From: Asterias amurensis
Lineage: Eukaryota > Echinodermata > Asteroidea > Forcipulatida > Asteriidae
Direction: 5' to 3'
Length of the DNA: 64,000 nucleotides
Assembly: GCF_032118995.1 (NCBI RefSeq)
Contig: NC_092666.1
Span: 14,633,950-14,697,949 of the forward strand
This document shows positions 24,923 to 37,000 of this stretch, piece after piece. The number at the start of each line of letters is the position of its first letter. The first letter of the stretch is position 1. Below the pieces are notes generated by a model that did no database searches, was not told where the DNA came from, and saw only the letters and a program-made list of their open reading frames with translations. The translations under genes were made by a program, and so were the position numbers.

Positions 24923-27900
24923 TTAACCTCATGCACCGCGGCCACCACCCCCGCTGAATCGACTTCTTGCCGGTCTGAATCCTGAGCCCGATCCTCCCGT
25001 CATTGGGTTATAAGCTTGGAGGAAAAACAAAACAAAAACAAATATTAAAGTTTTTTTTTTTTTAGCATAAGGGATACAAAATATAATTTTGTTTTTACCC
25101 GTACATCGACATGTATTAGGCACTTTATACTCGGTACTTTCCCCAGTTCTGTGAACAAAATCCACAGGCAAATCCACAGGCCCCACACCCTAACTATCCC
25201 CTGTGCTTGATCCTACTGACACAGTTCAGTGAGCACACCCCCCCCCCCTACACACCACCCAAAGCGTCACAGCAGGTTCCACCACGCATCACCGAGCTCC
25301 ATTCCCGCCTCTATTTCCCGCCTTCGTGCATCACCAAGCTTATCCACCTCCACAAGCATGCAGCATCAGAGTCCAGTTTTCTCAAGAAGACGATCAGAGC
25401 ATACTGATCGAAACGTCAAGTTGAAACCAACAATTCTTTTCAGAACCACCCCAAACTCATTACATGGTGTCACCGCAAACCTTTCTATATCAGATTTCCA
25501 CCATGCAAAGTTTCCAATCCTACTTAACTGATTATGTTTTACATGGGATCAGGGGTGAAAACTACTGGTGATCTTCTCTTATGAGGTACAATGAATGATG
25601 TTGTTTCCACCTTTTGGCAACCCCTGCCGTCGATTTCACAAAACTCTTCCTAACTTAAGACTAATCTTAGGACTTAGGACGAGTCCCATTCCTGCACTGT
25701 AGCATGCAGACCTTAAGATTAATCCTAAGTTAGGACGAGTTACTTGTCCTAACTCGAGATAAGACTAGTCCTAACTCTTTGTGAAATCCACCCCTGATGT
25801 TGAAGATTCCAGTGAGGTTTTGCAAACAGTAGTAATGTTAGCACTAGAGGAGTAGATCAAAGAGCCAGATATATTTATTTTGAAAATAATACAGGATTAT
25901 TTTTTTATTAAGTAGATTTGAAAAATGCGAATTCAGATAAAAGTCTGACACTTGTCATCCCTGATGGGATCATGCCTCCTTCATCAGAGTCCACCATCTT
26001 GGATGTTGACTTACAATCGTCTTGATGTTACATTTTTATCTTAGACTCACCTGGTCTTAGCGATGGCTTTTTAGATTTGTCTTTGCTAGCTACTCCAGAG
26101 GCTTCTCCACCAGTCGGAGATGGGATATCCTTATTGAGTTTCTTAGACCTATAACCCTGGCCTTGTTTGTGTCGCTCCCAATCTTCAATCTTTTCTCGTC
26201 TTTTTTCCTCCTCCCTCTGTAAGGTTGGACAAATAAATACAGCAATGAAAAAGATGATTTGGGGTTGAACAAAGAAAATTGACTAGAGCCTGATTTGATC
26301 AACGACCTCTGGATTAAGGTGCTGGCGCTCTACCAGCTGAGCTATCTAGACCTTTGTTGGTGGTCTCCCTATTTTTCTCGATATCTTAAAATCTATTGGA
26401 AACTTTTTAAGGGGCACCAAGGTTAAGACCAGAGGTCAAGGCCTCTGTGGGCTCCGTGTAGCTCCAGACCTGGTATGAACTTGGTGCAGAAAACTAGAGT
26501 TGTATATTTTTGAATAGGAGTGCCAGCCTACCAGTTTTTCTTTCTCTGCGCGCTCTGCTGCTTTGACGTTGTATTCATCTTGCATTCGTTGCCTGGCTTT
26601 GGCCATTGCCTCTTGTCTGGAAAGCACAGTGGCTGCATCTGCAAGGAACCAAATTTCATCTAAAATAAGTTGTTGCTTTTCAATGCATAAAGGTACAATG
26701 TTTATTTGGTTATTTGTCTCACTGAGACAATTATTTTGTGACTTGTTTTACTCATTTCTCAAAAAATACTGCACCTCAGTTAGTAAGATTTTAAGGGAAG
26801 CTTTTATACTATCAATATCTTCAAACTGTGTGGGTTTAATGTAAATCAGTGGACATTTTGAAAAAGTACCTGAATCCTCTAATGAACAATGTTTATTTGA
26901 TTATTTGTTTGTTTAGATGATCTTTCCGTCAAGGCAAACTCCCACAAGGGGATAAAAACACCAAGCTGGCAACAGCCAATCTCTCTCATACATACACTGG
27001 TTCAACGTCTATGATTTTGAGTTGCACAAATCAAGAAACTGTGATTCAGTAACTACACAACAACATTTATTCTAGGCATTGTGAAATCGGCGTTTAGCTT
27101 AGGGGATTTGAACCCACAACCTTGTGATTATAAGTCCAAAATGTTGGACTCCTAAAGCTACTGGCTCAACAGGGAGCCTGCATCCGATTTCACGAAATGC
27201 TAGGATTAATCCTATCTCGAGTTAGGACGAGTAACTCGTCCTAACGTAGGATCAATCTTAAGGTCTGCATGCTACAGTACAGGGTTGGGACTCGTCCTAA
27301 GTCCTAAGATTAATCTTAAGTTAGGAAGAGTTTGGTGAAATCAATGCCTGTAGTTCTAGATGAAGATCTATCTTCTCACCATAATGTGCTAGACCACTCT
27401 CGTTACTCCGTTTCTGCTGCCATTTATTAATCTTGGAGCCGAATCGGTTCTGTAGGTACGCCAACACGATAGCTGCTAAAAGAATGTACCATCCATATTC
27501 AGCAAAGAACTCTGACACTGCAAAAAAAAAAACAGAAAATAGAAAAGTTACAACATTATTTTGTGAAGAGCTTAAAGACAGTGGACACTATTGGTAATTG
27601 TCAAAGACTAGCCTTCACAGTAGCCTTGCTCAAGGCAGTCGCATTATTCGCTCCGAACAGACGCCGCTGTAAACCCACCCGTATACCCTGTTCGTGGTGC
27701 TTGCAATCACACCGCATGACCCACCCGTATACACACTGTCAGATCGTACGAATACTGTTCACACAAGTCATCACACTCGTACCACTAACCGCATGCGGAG
27801 GCCGTCAGGCCGACACGGCCTCCGCATGCGGATAGTGTACGGGGGCACAGTGTCGTGCGATGTTACGCATAGTGAATGGGTTTTATACAACAGCAATCTT

Positions 27901-29164
27901 TTTTCGGAGTGAATAATTCGACTGCCTTGAGCAAGGCTACCTTCACAGTTGGTGTAACTCAACATATGTATGAAATAACAAACCTGTGAAAATTGGAGCT
28001 CAATCGGTCATCGAACTTGCGTGATAATAATGAAAAGAAAAAAAACCTTGTCACATGAAGTTGTGTGCGTTTAGATGGTTGATTTTGAGATCTCAAATTC
28101 TAAACTTAAGGTCTCAAAATCAAATTCGTGGAAAATTACTTCTTTCTCGAAAACTATGTCACTTCAGGACTGGCATAGTTGCAATAATGTAACCCTCCTC
28201 CCGACGACCTCGAGAGGAAGGTTATGTTATCACAATAGGACTGGCAGTGGAGCTAGATCCAGTTACTGGGGAGCTGTACTGCCGTACAAACTATAGCACA
28301 AACGCGTCTAGTCTATACTATAGAATCGCTTTTCGACACTAATATTAAACTACACGTCAGGAGCCAGACCAGGATAACTTTCCGTATGGCGCCACCACTT
28401 TTTCACTCATTTTTACAAATGGATATGTCAATGAGGTAAATTAGATACTATATTATTTTATTTCGAATGAAAAAGTGGTGGCGCCATACGGAAACTTTTC
28501 CCCAGACCACTTGGTCGGAGAACATTTTGACTGGTCCTCATGCTATATTTTGTTATTATTTCATTAATATTAATTTGCTATTGATCAGCGGACAACTGAT
28601 TGATGATACGGCAAGGGGAGTTGCAACACCCAGCAGGGTGGATACATGCGCATTACAAATATTATTGTTATTAATTTTAATAATCGTAACCCTCCATCCC
28701 CCTGACAGCCGTTCGGACACTGTCGTCAGGTCAGGAGGATGAAGAGTTTTGATTGATTATCACAAGTTCTACAGGGAACTAAAATGATTGAAGAATGATG
28801 GGAAGGACTGGTCGAGTGGTCCATGTCTGACACCCCCCCCCCCCATGACATGTTTATTACTATATAATATTTATATTAAATAAAAAACTGTACATTTGTC
28901 TGCTTACAACATCATCACATCATGGCTTCTCAAACATGTGATATTTCTATACAGCTACAAAATGTAGCAGAGGAAATACACAAACATTTAACAATAACAG
29001 TAAAAAGTAACACTTTACTGTAAACTTAAAAACAGCAGAACAAAAAAATACAAACCAAAATTAAATCCATCAGACACAGACTTGGGTTCTTGGTTCCCTT
29101 CTGGTGGTAGTTCTCTGTTCTCGAAGATACCCGCCCCCTCAGAAGCAACTTCCTCCTCTGACAT
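24923..29164 (-). CDS. SELENOS: Selenoprotein S (VIMP), five exons, UGA-encoded Sec
   Basis: Exons on the minus strand: 29164-29056, 27517-27380, 26638-26532, 26216-26051, 25014-24923. Lengths 109+138+107+166+92 = 612 nt, 203 residues, phases 1,1,0,1. There is a short acidic N-terminus, then one membrane segment (about 44-60, YGWYILLAAIVLAYL), the VCP/p97-interacting helix (RQEAMAKARQRMQ, about 90-102), a charged coiled coil (EEEKRREKIEDWE), and a Gly/Arg tail ending GGGGRGA-U-G. TGA at 24931-24929 is followed by GGT and TAA, the Sec-Gly-stop end typical of SELENOS. A SECIS lies downstream. The known role is in the ER membrane, recruiting p97 with Derlins for ERAD. Oddity: none of the 203 residues is cysteine, so the usual partner of Sec is absent. 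A naive caller would stop one codon early, at TGA. Confidence 0.93.
24929..24931 (-). other. Selenocysteine codon (UGA)
   Basis: In-frame TGA at residue 202 of 203, followed by Gly and a TAA stop (24925-24923). Read as Sec because of the family, its penultimate position, and the SECIS about 730 nt downstream. Confidence 0.9.
25365..25515 (+). mobile_element. Family K repeat, single arm
   Basis: Same hairpin plus GAAACGTC (25410-25417) as 5820-5950; in SELENOS intron 4. Confidence 0.55.
25626..25795. mobile_element. Family F palindromic element
   Basis: CGTCGATTTCACAAAACTC ... GAGTTAGGACGAGTTACTTG ... TTTGTGAAATCCACC; in SELENOS intron 4. Confidence 0.65.
26265..26395 (-). mobile_element. 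tRNA-Lys-derived SINE
   Basis: Minus strand TAGCTCAGCTGGTAGAGCGC ... CTTAATCCAGAGGTCGTTGA; in SELENOS intron 3. Related copies at 36935-37075 (+), 41272-41337 (+, tail), 47905-48030 (-) and 55238-55350 (+). Confidence 0.7.
27183..27345. mobile_element. Family F palindromic element
   Basis: GATTTCACGAAATGCTAGGA ... GAGTTTGGTGAAATC, with inner TCGAGTTAGGACGAG. It runs up to within about 35 bp of SELENOS exon 2, in intron 2. Confidence 0.65.
27572..28168. mobile_element. Family A MITE split by a nested element
   Basis: Left end TTAAAGACAGTGGACACTAT; interrupted at 27621-27939; the right end is lost at about 28168. In intron 1 of the selenoprotein S gene. Confidence 0.8.
27621..27939. mobile_element. 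Non-autonomous DNA transposon with 9-bp target duplication
   Basis: Inverted ends TAGCCTTGCTCAAGGCAGTC, flanked by CCTTCACAG at 27612-27620 and 27940-27948. The centre holds a perfect hairpin, CCGCATGCGGAGGCCGT with its inverse. A 9-bp duplication suggests Mutator-like mobilisation (inference). Confidence 0.75.
28372..28500. mobile_element. 129-bp palindromic MITE, family I, 8-bp target duplication
   Basis: Ends GGATAACTTTCCGTATGGCG and inverse; flanked by CCAGACCA at 28364-28371 and 28501-28508. hAT-like by duplication length (inference). Confidence 0.82.
28628..28685 (+). mobile_element. LINE 3' tail, 5'-truncated
   Basis: CACCCAGCAGGGTGGATACA ... GCATTACAAATATTATTG; in SELENOS intron 1. 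Confidence 0.6.
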
Positions 29165-29754
29165 TCTGAAGTTTCTACCGGTCTTTTTTTTTATTTAGAA
29201 GCAAAGAAATCTAAATGTCGACATTGCGTTGATGAGATTGCTAGAAAATAAAATAAAGTGTTTATAGTCTGGCCACCGTCTGCTTATGTTTTCCTCTTCC
29301 CGTTTTGTGAGTCTAGGTTTCCGACGAAAACTGACGTGTTATTGTTGTTTTTTCCAGTAGAGCGCCCTCTGTTGTCTAACCCTTATATTATAAGTTATAA
29401 CAACAGGTGTCATTATCTATTTTATCACCCAAAAACATGTACTTTATTTTGTGTTCAGTATAATCATTGGAAATTATTTTGTTACTTTATGAAAAGAGAA
29501 GCAGATTATGCTTGAATTTAAGGCAACATATTATCCGGATTGATCACACACACAAAATATAAAACCATAGGCCTAAGGCCCTATTTCTTCACTATTTTTT
29601 ATTTTGTAAACATTTGAAATACTCATTTATATGGCCTCAAGTATTTAGGCCTATTCTGTATTTTACAAAAAAAAGGTTCCATTCAGGCCTTCAATCATTT
29701 TTATTTATTTATTATAGTATAACTAGAGGAAGGGAAGGACCGAATAATAATAAT

Positions 29755-30063
29755 TTGGGGGCTAATAATCCTTACTCGCAGCTAAGAGCTAAGAAGGACG
29801 CGGCTACAGCGTGTTCGAGAAGCAGGCATGCAAGAGGCATTCAGCTGCCAGCCACATCAACCCATTATGACCACTGAGCACAGCCAAGATCGAAAGTGTT
29901 TGACTTTTTCCTGAGGGAGGAAAACCGGATGGTCTGGAAAACCCTCGTGGCACAGCAGAAAACCAACGCACAACTCAACTCACATATGGCCCGACCGGGA
30001 ATCGAACCGGGGTCACCTTGGTGAGAGGCGAGCGCTTTACGCACAAGCCAACCGTGCCACCCC
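29755..30063 (-). mobile_element. tRNA-derived SINE
   Basis: The minus strand starts GGGGTGGCACGGTTGGCTTG, A box, anticodon-like CTCTCACC, then CCGGTTCGATTCCCGGTCGG. The body of about 230 bp runs to GGGGCTAATAAT-like sequence. The unrelated body and head-arm mismatches argue against a functional tRNA gene. Confidence 0.65.
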
Positions 30064-30736
30064 GAATATCAACCAATGTGACACAGCAATGGCAAAAAAG
30101 ACAAAAGACACAAACAAATCTACAAAATTATACCCAAGTATAGAGTAGAGATTTATTGAATACCAGTCAAAAAATACCAGATGAAACTTTACAAACTTAA
30201 CATAGAATACAGCAAAACACAGGACAATTATTGCAAACAAAATTGAATTTTAAAAGAACGTTTTTAAAACAACCTTATTCCATATAATCTTGTCAAAGAT
30301 ACAATAAAATGCCTAAAAAATAGAGCGGTTATATAAGACACATTTTGAGGAACGTTCCTGACAGAAACGCTTATCAGATTCAATCTCTGGGGGATATGTA
30401 TCTTTCCCATAACCACATTACTTCAAAGTAAACAGATTCTCAAAATACTTTGTAATATCAAAAGCTGCTCTACTTCTAAGCAAGTTTTTCTTGCCATTCA
30501 TTTTATTAACAGTGACTACCAACAAACTTATACCTTCCCAAAGATATTTAAACACCATAAAGTTGGTTGTTTCAATTTTTGGTTCACATTACACGATTGG
30601 CTTAACAGAAAAGTAAACTCTTTGTACAAAGAAAACATTGTATTTGACTTTTAGTTTTAAATTAACACCATCAAAGGTTTCAGTGAATTCTTTTTGAAGA
30701 CTTAAATAATAACATTTATGTCACTGTGTAATATCT

Positions 30737-30806
30737 TTAAAGACACTGGACACTATTGGTAATTGTCAAAGACCAGTCTTTTCACTTGGTGTATCTCAAC
30801 ATACAT
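30737..30806. mobile_element. Family A MITE end fragment
   Basis: About 70 bp of one family A end, in tandem with the full copy that follows and in the same orientation. Confidence 0.7.
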
Positions 30807-30814
30807 GTACACGC

Positions 30815-31199
30815 TTAAAGACACTGGACACTATAGGTAATTGTCAAAGACCAGTCTTCTCACTTGGTGTATCTCAACATAATTATGCATAAATACACAT
30901 AACTGTGAAACTTTGAGCTCAATTGGTAGTCAAAGTTGCGAGATAATAATGGAAGAAAAAACACCCTTGTCCCACGAAGTGCTTTCAGATGCTTGATTTC
31001 GAGACCCCAAATTCTAAATCTGAGGTCTCGAAATCAAATTCATGGAAAATTACTTCTTTCTCAAAAAGTACGTCACTACAGAGGGAGCCATTTCTCACAA
31101 TGTTTTATACTATCAACCTCTCCTCATTACTAGTTACCAAGTAAGGTTTTGTGCTAATAATTGTTTTGAGTATTTACCAATAGTGTCCACTGCCTTTAA
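30815..31199. mobile_element. TTAA-ended MITE, family A
   Basis: Complete, with TTAA at 30815-30818 and 31196-31199; orientation reversed relative to 7118-7492. Confidence 0.82.
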
Positions 31200-31454
31200 A
31201 ACCAAGAACTTATTTTCAAATTGTTGACTTTTGAGTCTAGTAAACTTCTTTGAATTATGTTAAGTATAAAAATATATGCAAAGATATGCAAAGTTATACC
31301 CATAGTGCTTGTTACAATAAAAACAGATTTAATTTTTAACTTTTAGCAAGACATTTCTTTCTTATCAAGATTATTTAATATAAATTCTGGTCAGGTTGCA
31401 ATGTTTAGCTACAAACCCTGTCGTTTTGTGGAATTTAACCCAAAGTTTGAGTCC

Positions 31455-31634
31455 TGGGCCTAATTTCATAGAACACATAGGCACAACAAAATTATGTTTA
31501 CCAGAATAATGTAACCAGCCAGACTACCACATCACATTCCACGGCATTTGACTGGTCTCCTGCTAACTTTTGCTTAGCACAGAATTTATTTAAGCAAGAG
31601 TCTGCTTTTAAGCAGCTCTATGAAATTGGGCCCT
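31455..31634. mobile_element. Family E palindromic element
   Basis: GGGCCTAATTTCATAGAAC ... AGCTCTATGAAATTGGGCCC; abuts the family F copy at 31637. Confidence 0.6.
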
Positions 31635-31636
31635 CA

Positions 31637-31893
31637 GGTTGATTTTACATAGTTCTAACTAAGGCTGTGTCCGAAACGGCGACTTCCGCTACAGCTACGA
31701 CTAGACTGGCCCATCTGCCTATTCTTCAACACTGCCAGACACGCTGATCTAGACATAGCTGTATTTGAAGTCGTCGTTTCGGACACGGCCTTAGACTAAT
31801 CCTAAGTCTCTTTAGGAGTTATTCAAAATGTAAGTCTAGCCCTAAGTTTGGAGGAGTATGACTAGTCTTAACTCTTTGTGAAATCCACCCCTG
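31637..31893. mobile_element. Family F palindromic element with nested family G copy
   Basis: Outer arms GTTGATTTTACATAGTT and AACTCTTTGTGAAATCCACC. Inside, 31661-31793 is a separate palindrome with ends AAGGCTGTGTCCGAAACG and inverse. Confidence 0.65.
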
Positions 31894-32248
31894 TTAAATA
31901 ATATTAGATGAGATTTCCACAGATATTTATATTGAGTTGGGAGAGGCTTTTAATGATTACTGTTCCCCGTTCTGTCAACAAAACAAACAAGTTGGGCCTT
32001 GTGATTTATTTTATTTGTAAACACACCACTAACCCGTACACGTCAGCCATCTGCTGTTTTCATTGTCAATTTAATCATTTAGTACTGCTACAGGAGAATT
32101 CCTGATTAAATTATTGGCAAAGCCAGCTGCTAATATTCCAAACAAAAGTACTTATTTATTTATATATTTTATTCTATTTAAAAATAATGCTGTGTGAGCA
32201 TGGTACACCTGTTGTCATTTCTAACTGCATTCTCCTAGCCAGGTGTTT

Positions 32249-32576
32249 AGAGGCAAAGTATACCTTCGGTTTTTGAAACCGTTCAATTTGTTTTAATCCT
32301 ATTTAAAGGTAAAAGTATTAAATAAAAAAACATGTGAAAATTTCATTTCAAATGGTGGTCAGGTTTTTGAGAAAATATTGCCAAAACCCAAAGCATTTCT
32401 CAGGCATCTGAAAGCAATGCAACAAGGTTTTTTTTTCTTTCATTAATTGCTTGCAACTTGAATGACCAGTTGAGCCAAAATTTTCACAGGGTTTTTTTTT
32501 TTTTTGTATGCATATTTTAGGATACATCAAAAGAGTACTGGTTTTTGATAATTATCAAAAGTATACCCTGCCTTTC
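32249..32576. mobile_element. Diverged family A subfamily
   Basis: Ends GGCAAAGTATACCTTCGG and AAAAGTATACCCTGCCTTT; the interior (TTTCATTAATTGCTTGCAAC, TTTTCACAGG) still aligns with family A. It abuts the next copy. Confidence 0.65.
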
Positions 32577-32944
32577 AAGACACTGGACACTATTGGTAAT
32601 TGTCAAAGATAAGTCTTCTCACTTGGTGTATCTCAACATATGCATAAAATAACACACCTGAGAAAAATTTAGCTCAATTGGTCGTCAAAGTTGCGTGGTA
32701 ACTATGACAGAAAAAAACACGAAGTTGTGTGCTTTCAGATGCTTGATTTCGAGACCTCAAATTCTAAATCCGAGGTCTCGGAAATTACTTCTTTCTCGAA
32801 AACTATATCACTTCAGAGGGAGTCGTTTCTCACACTGTTTTATACTATCAACCTCTCCCCATTACTCGTTACCAATTAAGGTTTTATGCAAATAATTATT
32901 TTGAGTAATTCTTACCAATAGTTGATAGTGTCCACTACCTTTAA
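32575..32944. mobile_element. TTAA-ended MITE, family A
   Basis: Left end mutated (TTCAAGACACTGGACAC); right end GTGTCCACTACCTTTAA preceded by a short GTTGATA insertion. Confidence 0.8.
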
Positions 32945-34098
32945 GTAGAAAGCGTCTTCTAACAGTCCTTATAACAGGCATTACTTTTTCTAATGGTAAA
33001 CAATAAACCCATAACCTTATAAAAATACCAAATAAATATGAAAGACTTTTATTCCATAAAAAATAAAACAGCCACAAGCTAAGCCCAGTAACCTTAAATA
33101 TTTCTTTCTAAACTTTTAAAAGACTCTTCACCCCCTCCTATTCACGGTGACTATTAATGTGCCCAGTTTAAGCGAGATTGTAAGCATAAAAACTTGCTAA
33201 TAACAGACAAATCTTGGTAAGCAAGAAACTGGTTAGCAGCAAAAATTCCATGATGTTTACGTTGTACATGAAGCAACTGGTGTCACACTCAGCTTTTCTA
33301 AGCAAAACAATTTGCTACTAAGCAAGCTTTATAGAAATCATGTTACAGGCTGACATCAGTCAAAACCATGTGGATGATATTCACTGGTCAAACAGTAGGA
33401 AGGTTAAGCTACATATTAACAATGCAAACATGGTAATTAATTATTAAAAGTAAATGATGATGGCTTTTTCTAGCTTCCTTCCACAAAGAATGTATTTTGT
33501 TTTCAAAGTGCATGGCACTTTTCAGTACTGGGATGATTTGAATAAACATGTAGGGACACCATCTTTATTTTCAGCAAAAAAATAGAATGAATAACACGCA
33601 GGCCATGCATGGCCTCTGCTGCCCCTGGTCTTGGCCTTTGTGCCCCTTCAAAAGTTTCTCATTTAGTAGATTTTCCAATGGAAGTGCCCTTTGCAAAATG
33701 AAAATGGCCTTGCTGCTCCACAGTACTCTGGGAAATTATAAAGTTTTGTTCTCGACATAAGTGAGAAGATGATGTTATTGTGAAAGCTTTTATTGATTAA
33801 TGAGCAAAAAGAGGCCCACTTTGAAGTTTTGGCAGGGAAGCACGCCTGGTTTTCGGTTTTCCCAAAGAGTGCCCACGGTTTACCTGTATTTTTTGGGGTG
33901 ACGGGCCAATATTTTATGTCACTCTTCAGTCAGCTTTTGCACTTGCCCATTATTCATATTAAATAGGAATGCTTTTTTTAAACACCGAACTAGCCAGCTG
34001 GCCAACTTGGAGAGAATTTTCACCTGTCCTAATGTGCTTTAATAGCCACTTTGCTAGTGGACCACTGCTAAGGGAGAACACTGACACCACAACCCTTC

Positions 34099-37000
34099 CT
34101 AATTGGCACCTTCTATCTTCTTAGGTCGACGCATGTTCATCTTATGCCTTAGGGATGTCAAGTAGCTGTAAGCGGAATACGTTATTCTCTTACAAGTTAT
34201 ATCTCGAGCAGCTTCCGGTCTCAGGATATATCTCTCAATAATTGTATTTCCTCCCATTTCAGATACTTTTGTTTTTCCCTTGACGCAACGTTGACTGAGC
34301 TTCTCATTCCGACGATCAAGCTCAGCGACATCGGCAGCCATGCGATCCACCCCATACTGTCGGATCTTGTTCCAGAGCGTGGTGTTGAAATGGCGGTAGA
34401 GACGGACGTCCCCGTCCAGCCAGTTCAGAAGATTGTTCGTCGTTGCATTTGAAAGCTGCTTAATGAGCATACCGCTGCGAGCGTTGCTAGTGAAGTAGAT
34501 GATGTCATCAAAAGACCAGCACATCATCTCTTTAAGTAGAATCAACGACTCCTTAAGATACTCAGCGATCAGGACCAAGTCAAATGCATCATCGATGTAA
34601 TGGATCCAGTTCTGAACCTTCACAGGGTCATTCATGGCTAGAATGTCCAATCCAAGATCATACAGCATCGGGTTGAGGCTGCTATGACGAGAGTTTCTCT
34701 CCTTCTCATAATTGTAGAAGCTCTTCGGAGAAGCTGCGAAAGTTTCCAGGGAGCATTTCATCCGGCGTTCCATTTTGTAGTAGCTGTAGGTACTTTCAAA
34801 TTGCTTGGGCGGGTAGCGGAGGATTGTGATGAACTTGGCGCCTGGGGCCATTATTTTCCTCATGTCTGTATGAAAAATAAAAAAGTTTATAAAACCAGCT
34901 CTTATATAGAGCAATTCCCCCCCAAAAAAGATCAAGGCGTTCTACACACCAACAATAGCAAATATAATACACTAAAATAGATTTATAAGTTTTAAAGGTT
35001 AAATTGTCCATGTTTCCAACTTCTTGTGGTAAACCTTTTTAATAGTCTGGACTTAAAGACAGTGGACACAATTGGTAATTGTCAAATACCAGTCTTCTCA
35101 CTTTGTGTATCTCAACATATGCATAAAATAACAATCCTGTGAAAATTTGAGCTCAATTGGTCATCGAAGTTGCGAGACATGAATGAAATAAAAAACACCC
35201 TTGTCACACGAAGTTGTGTGCTTTCAGATGCTTGATTTCGAGACCTCAAACTCTAAACTTGAGGTCTCAAAATCAAATTCGTGGAAAATTACCTCTTTCT
35301 CGAAAACTACGTCACTTCAGGGGAGCCATTTCTCACAATGTTATATACTATCAACCTCTCCCCATTAGTCATTACCAAGTAAGGTTTTGTGCTAATAATT
35401 ATTTTGTGTAATTACACACAGTCCACTATTTTATAGATAACCAAATTGTTGACTTGACAAAATGGAGAGGGATATTTGTGTGGATCCTTGTTCAACTTTT
35501 AAAACATCTTTCCAACCATACTTGAATTTCACTCTTGAAGGGAACACAGCAATTTTTCTCTGGTAAAGGGGACTTCTATGAGGAAAATAAAAATTTCTAT
35601 GGAACTTTGCAAAGGGCACCACGGCAATTGCTGTGGGTGCTGTGTGTTATTTTAAAACAAATGCTTTCAAACTTGTTCATGACCCAAAGCCCCCAATCCA
35701 AGGCAACATGTCCCTTTAAGATAAAAATAAGTACTTAAAACTTTGTCAGCTTACTTTCTTTATGGAAGCGTGCATGATTCGCTAGAATGTTGTACTGGCC
35801 TGTCGGTGACCGAATCGCAAACGAAGGCTTGAATTTCACTGGACTACCCATGTACACATCAGTCAACGGTAGGGCAAAGGTCAAATCTCGAACGTCTCCG
35901 AAGCGATACAGAACATTCTGTAGAGTCGAGCCTCCAGTCTTGTGGGTCTTCAAGAGAAGAATGTTCGTCTTCTCTTTGCAAGTGTCTTCAACTTTGACGG
36001 GGAGACTTGAAAGATTTCCTCCATCTTTAATGATATTCTTTGAGGGGTCGAGGCTCAAATTAACTGGTGGTGATTTGTTATCTTTTCTGGTTTGTGCCGA
36101 GTTTTTCCCGTTGTCTGGGTTCAAATTAACACCATGTGATTTGTTATCTATTCCAGTTAGAGGTAATGAGATATTCCCGTTATCCTTTTCAGTGCTTGTG
36201 TTAGTCTTGGGAATCTTGTCAGTTTCTCCATCGTTGCTTAAGTTCCTTTCTTGCTCCACCTCGGGAGATAAAAGCAACTCCAGATTTGACCTGACTCCTT
36301 CCATCTTGTTGATTTTGTTTTTGAGAACGGAGGCGTGCATCAACATGTGGATGGCATCTCTCCCACTCATCCTGTTGGGTGGTAAAGTTTACGAGAAAAA
36401 TTCAAGTTAATGTCATGTTACGAGCAATTATACAGTAAACCAGTTCCCTGTCCAAAAAAAACAACCACTTTGGAACAAAATAAGATTTCACAGTACGTCT
36501 CAATGCACTTAACATCAGTGCCTTGGTCATTTGGCCTATAACATTCCTTAAATCTTTCTCAGCTCCCTCGGCAGTATACAGCCCTGAGCTGCCGTATCAA
36601 CATCTACCCTCGCAGGTTCACTAGGTGGCAGCAGACTTACCAGGTAAATTACCATTCTTTACTTAGTTCTGAATATACGCACTTTTCCCAAGGAAAAATG
36701 GATTTACCCGGTAAGTCTGCTGCCAGCGTAGTGTTCCAAAAGTCCCTTATTCCATTTCCAGTCCCAAATAAAAAATTCATTAGATTTTTGCTTTAAAAGT
36801 TTGTTTTTTCATACAGTACCTTTTGGAACAAAGTTGTTTGACACAAATTGCCCATCTTCAAATCTACAAAAAACAACCCTTTCCCATGAGTTACAACTTT
36901 GTTGCACTGATACAAAGTACAAACTTGTCTAAACAGCAGTCACAGGTTGAATGGCTTCTGACTGGCACCCCCACACAAAGATTTTAACAAAATAGGCAGA

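Larger units (their letters stand above)
29165..34098. other. Intergenic region between SELENOS and the sulfotransferase gene
   Basis: Promoter side of SELENOS and 3' side of the sulfotransferase. Holds a SINE (29755-30063) and families A, E, F and G. 30240-30730 and 33350-34090 show nothing I can name. Confidence 0.5.

Noticed and set aside
29985-30063. Functional tRNA gene on the minus strand
   Set aside because: Good B box, but followed by a SINE-like body and with mismatched arms.
35787-36410. 207-codon plus-strand ORF
   Set aside because: Antisense shadow of sulfotransferase exon 2.
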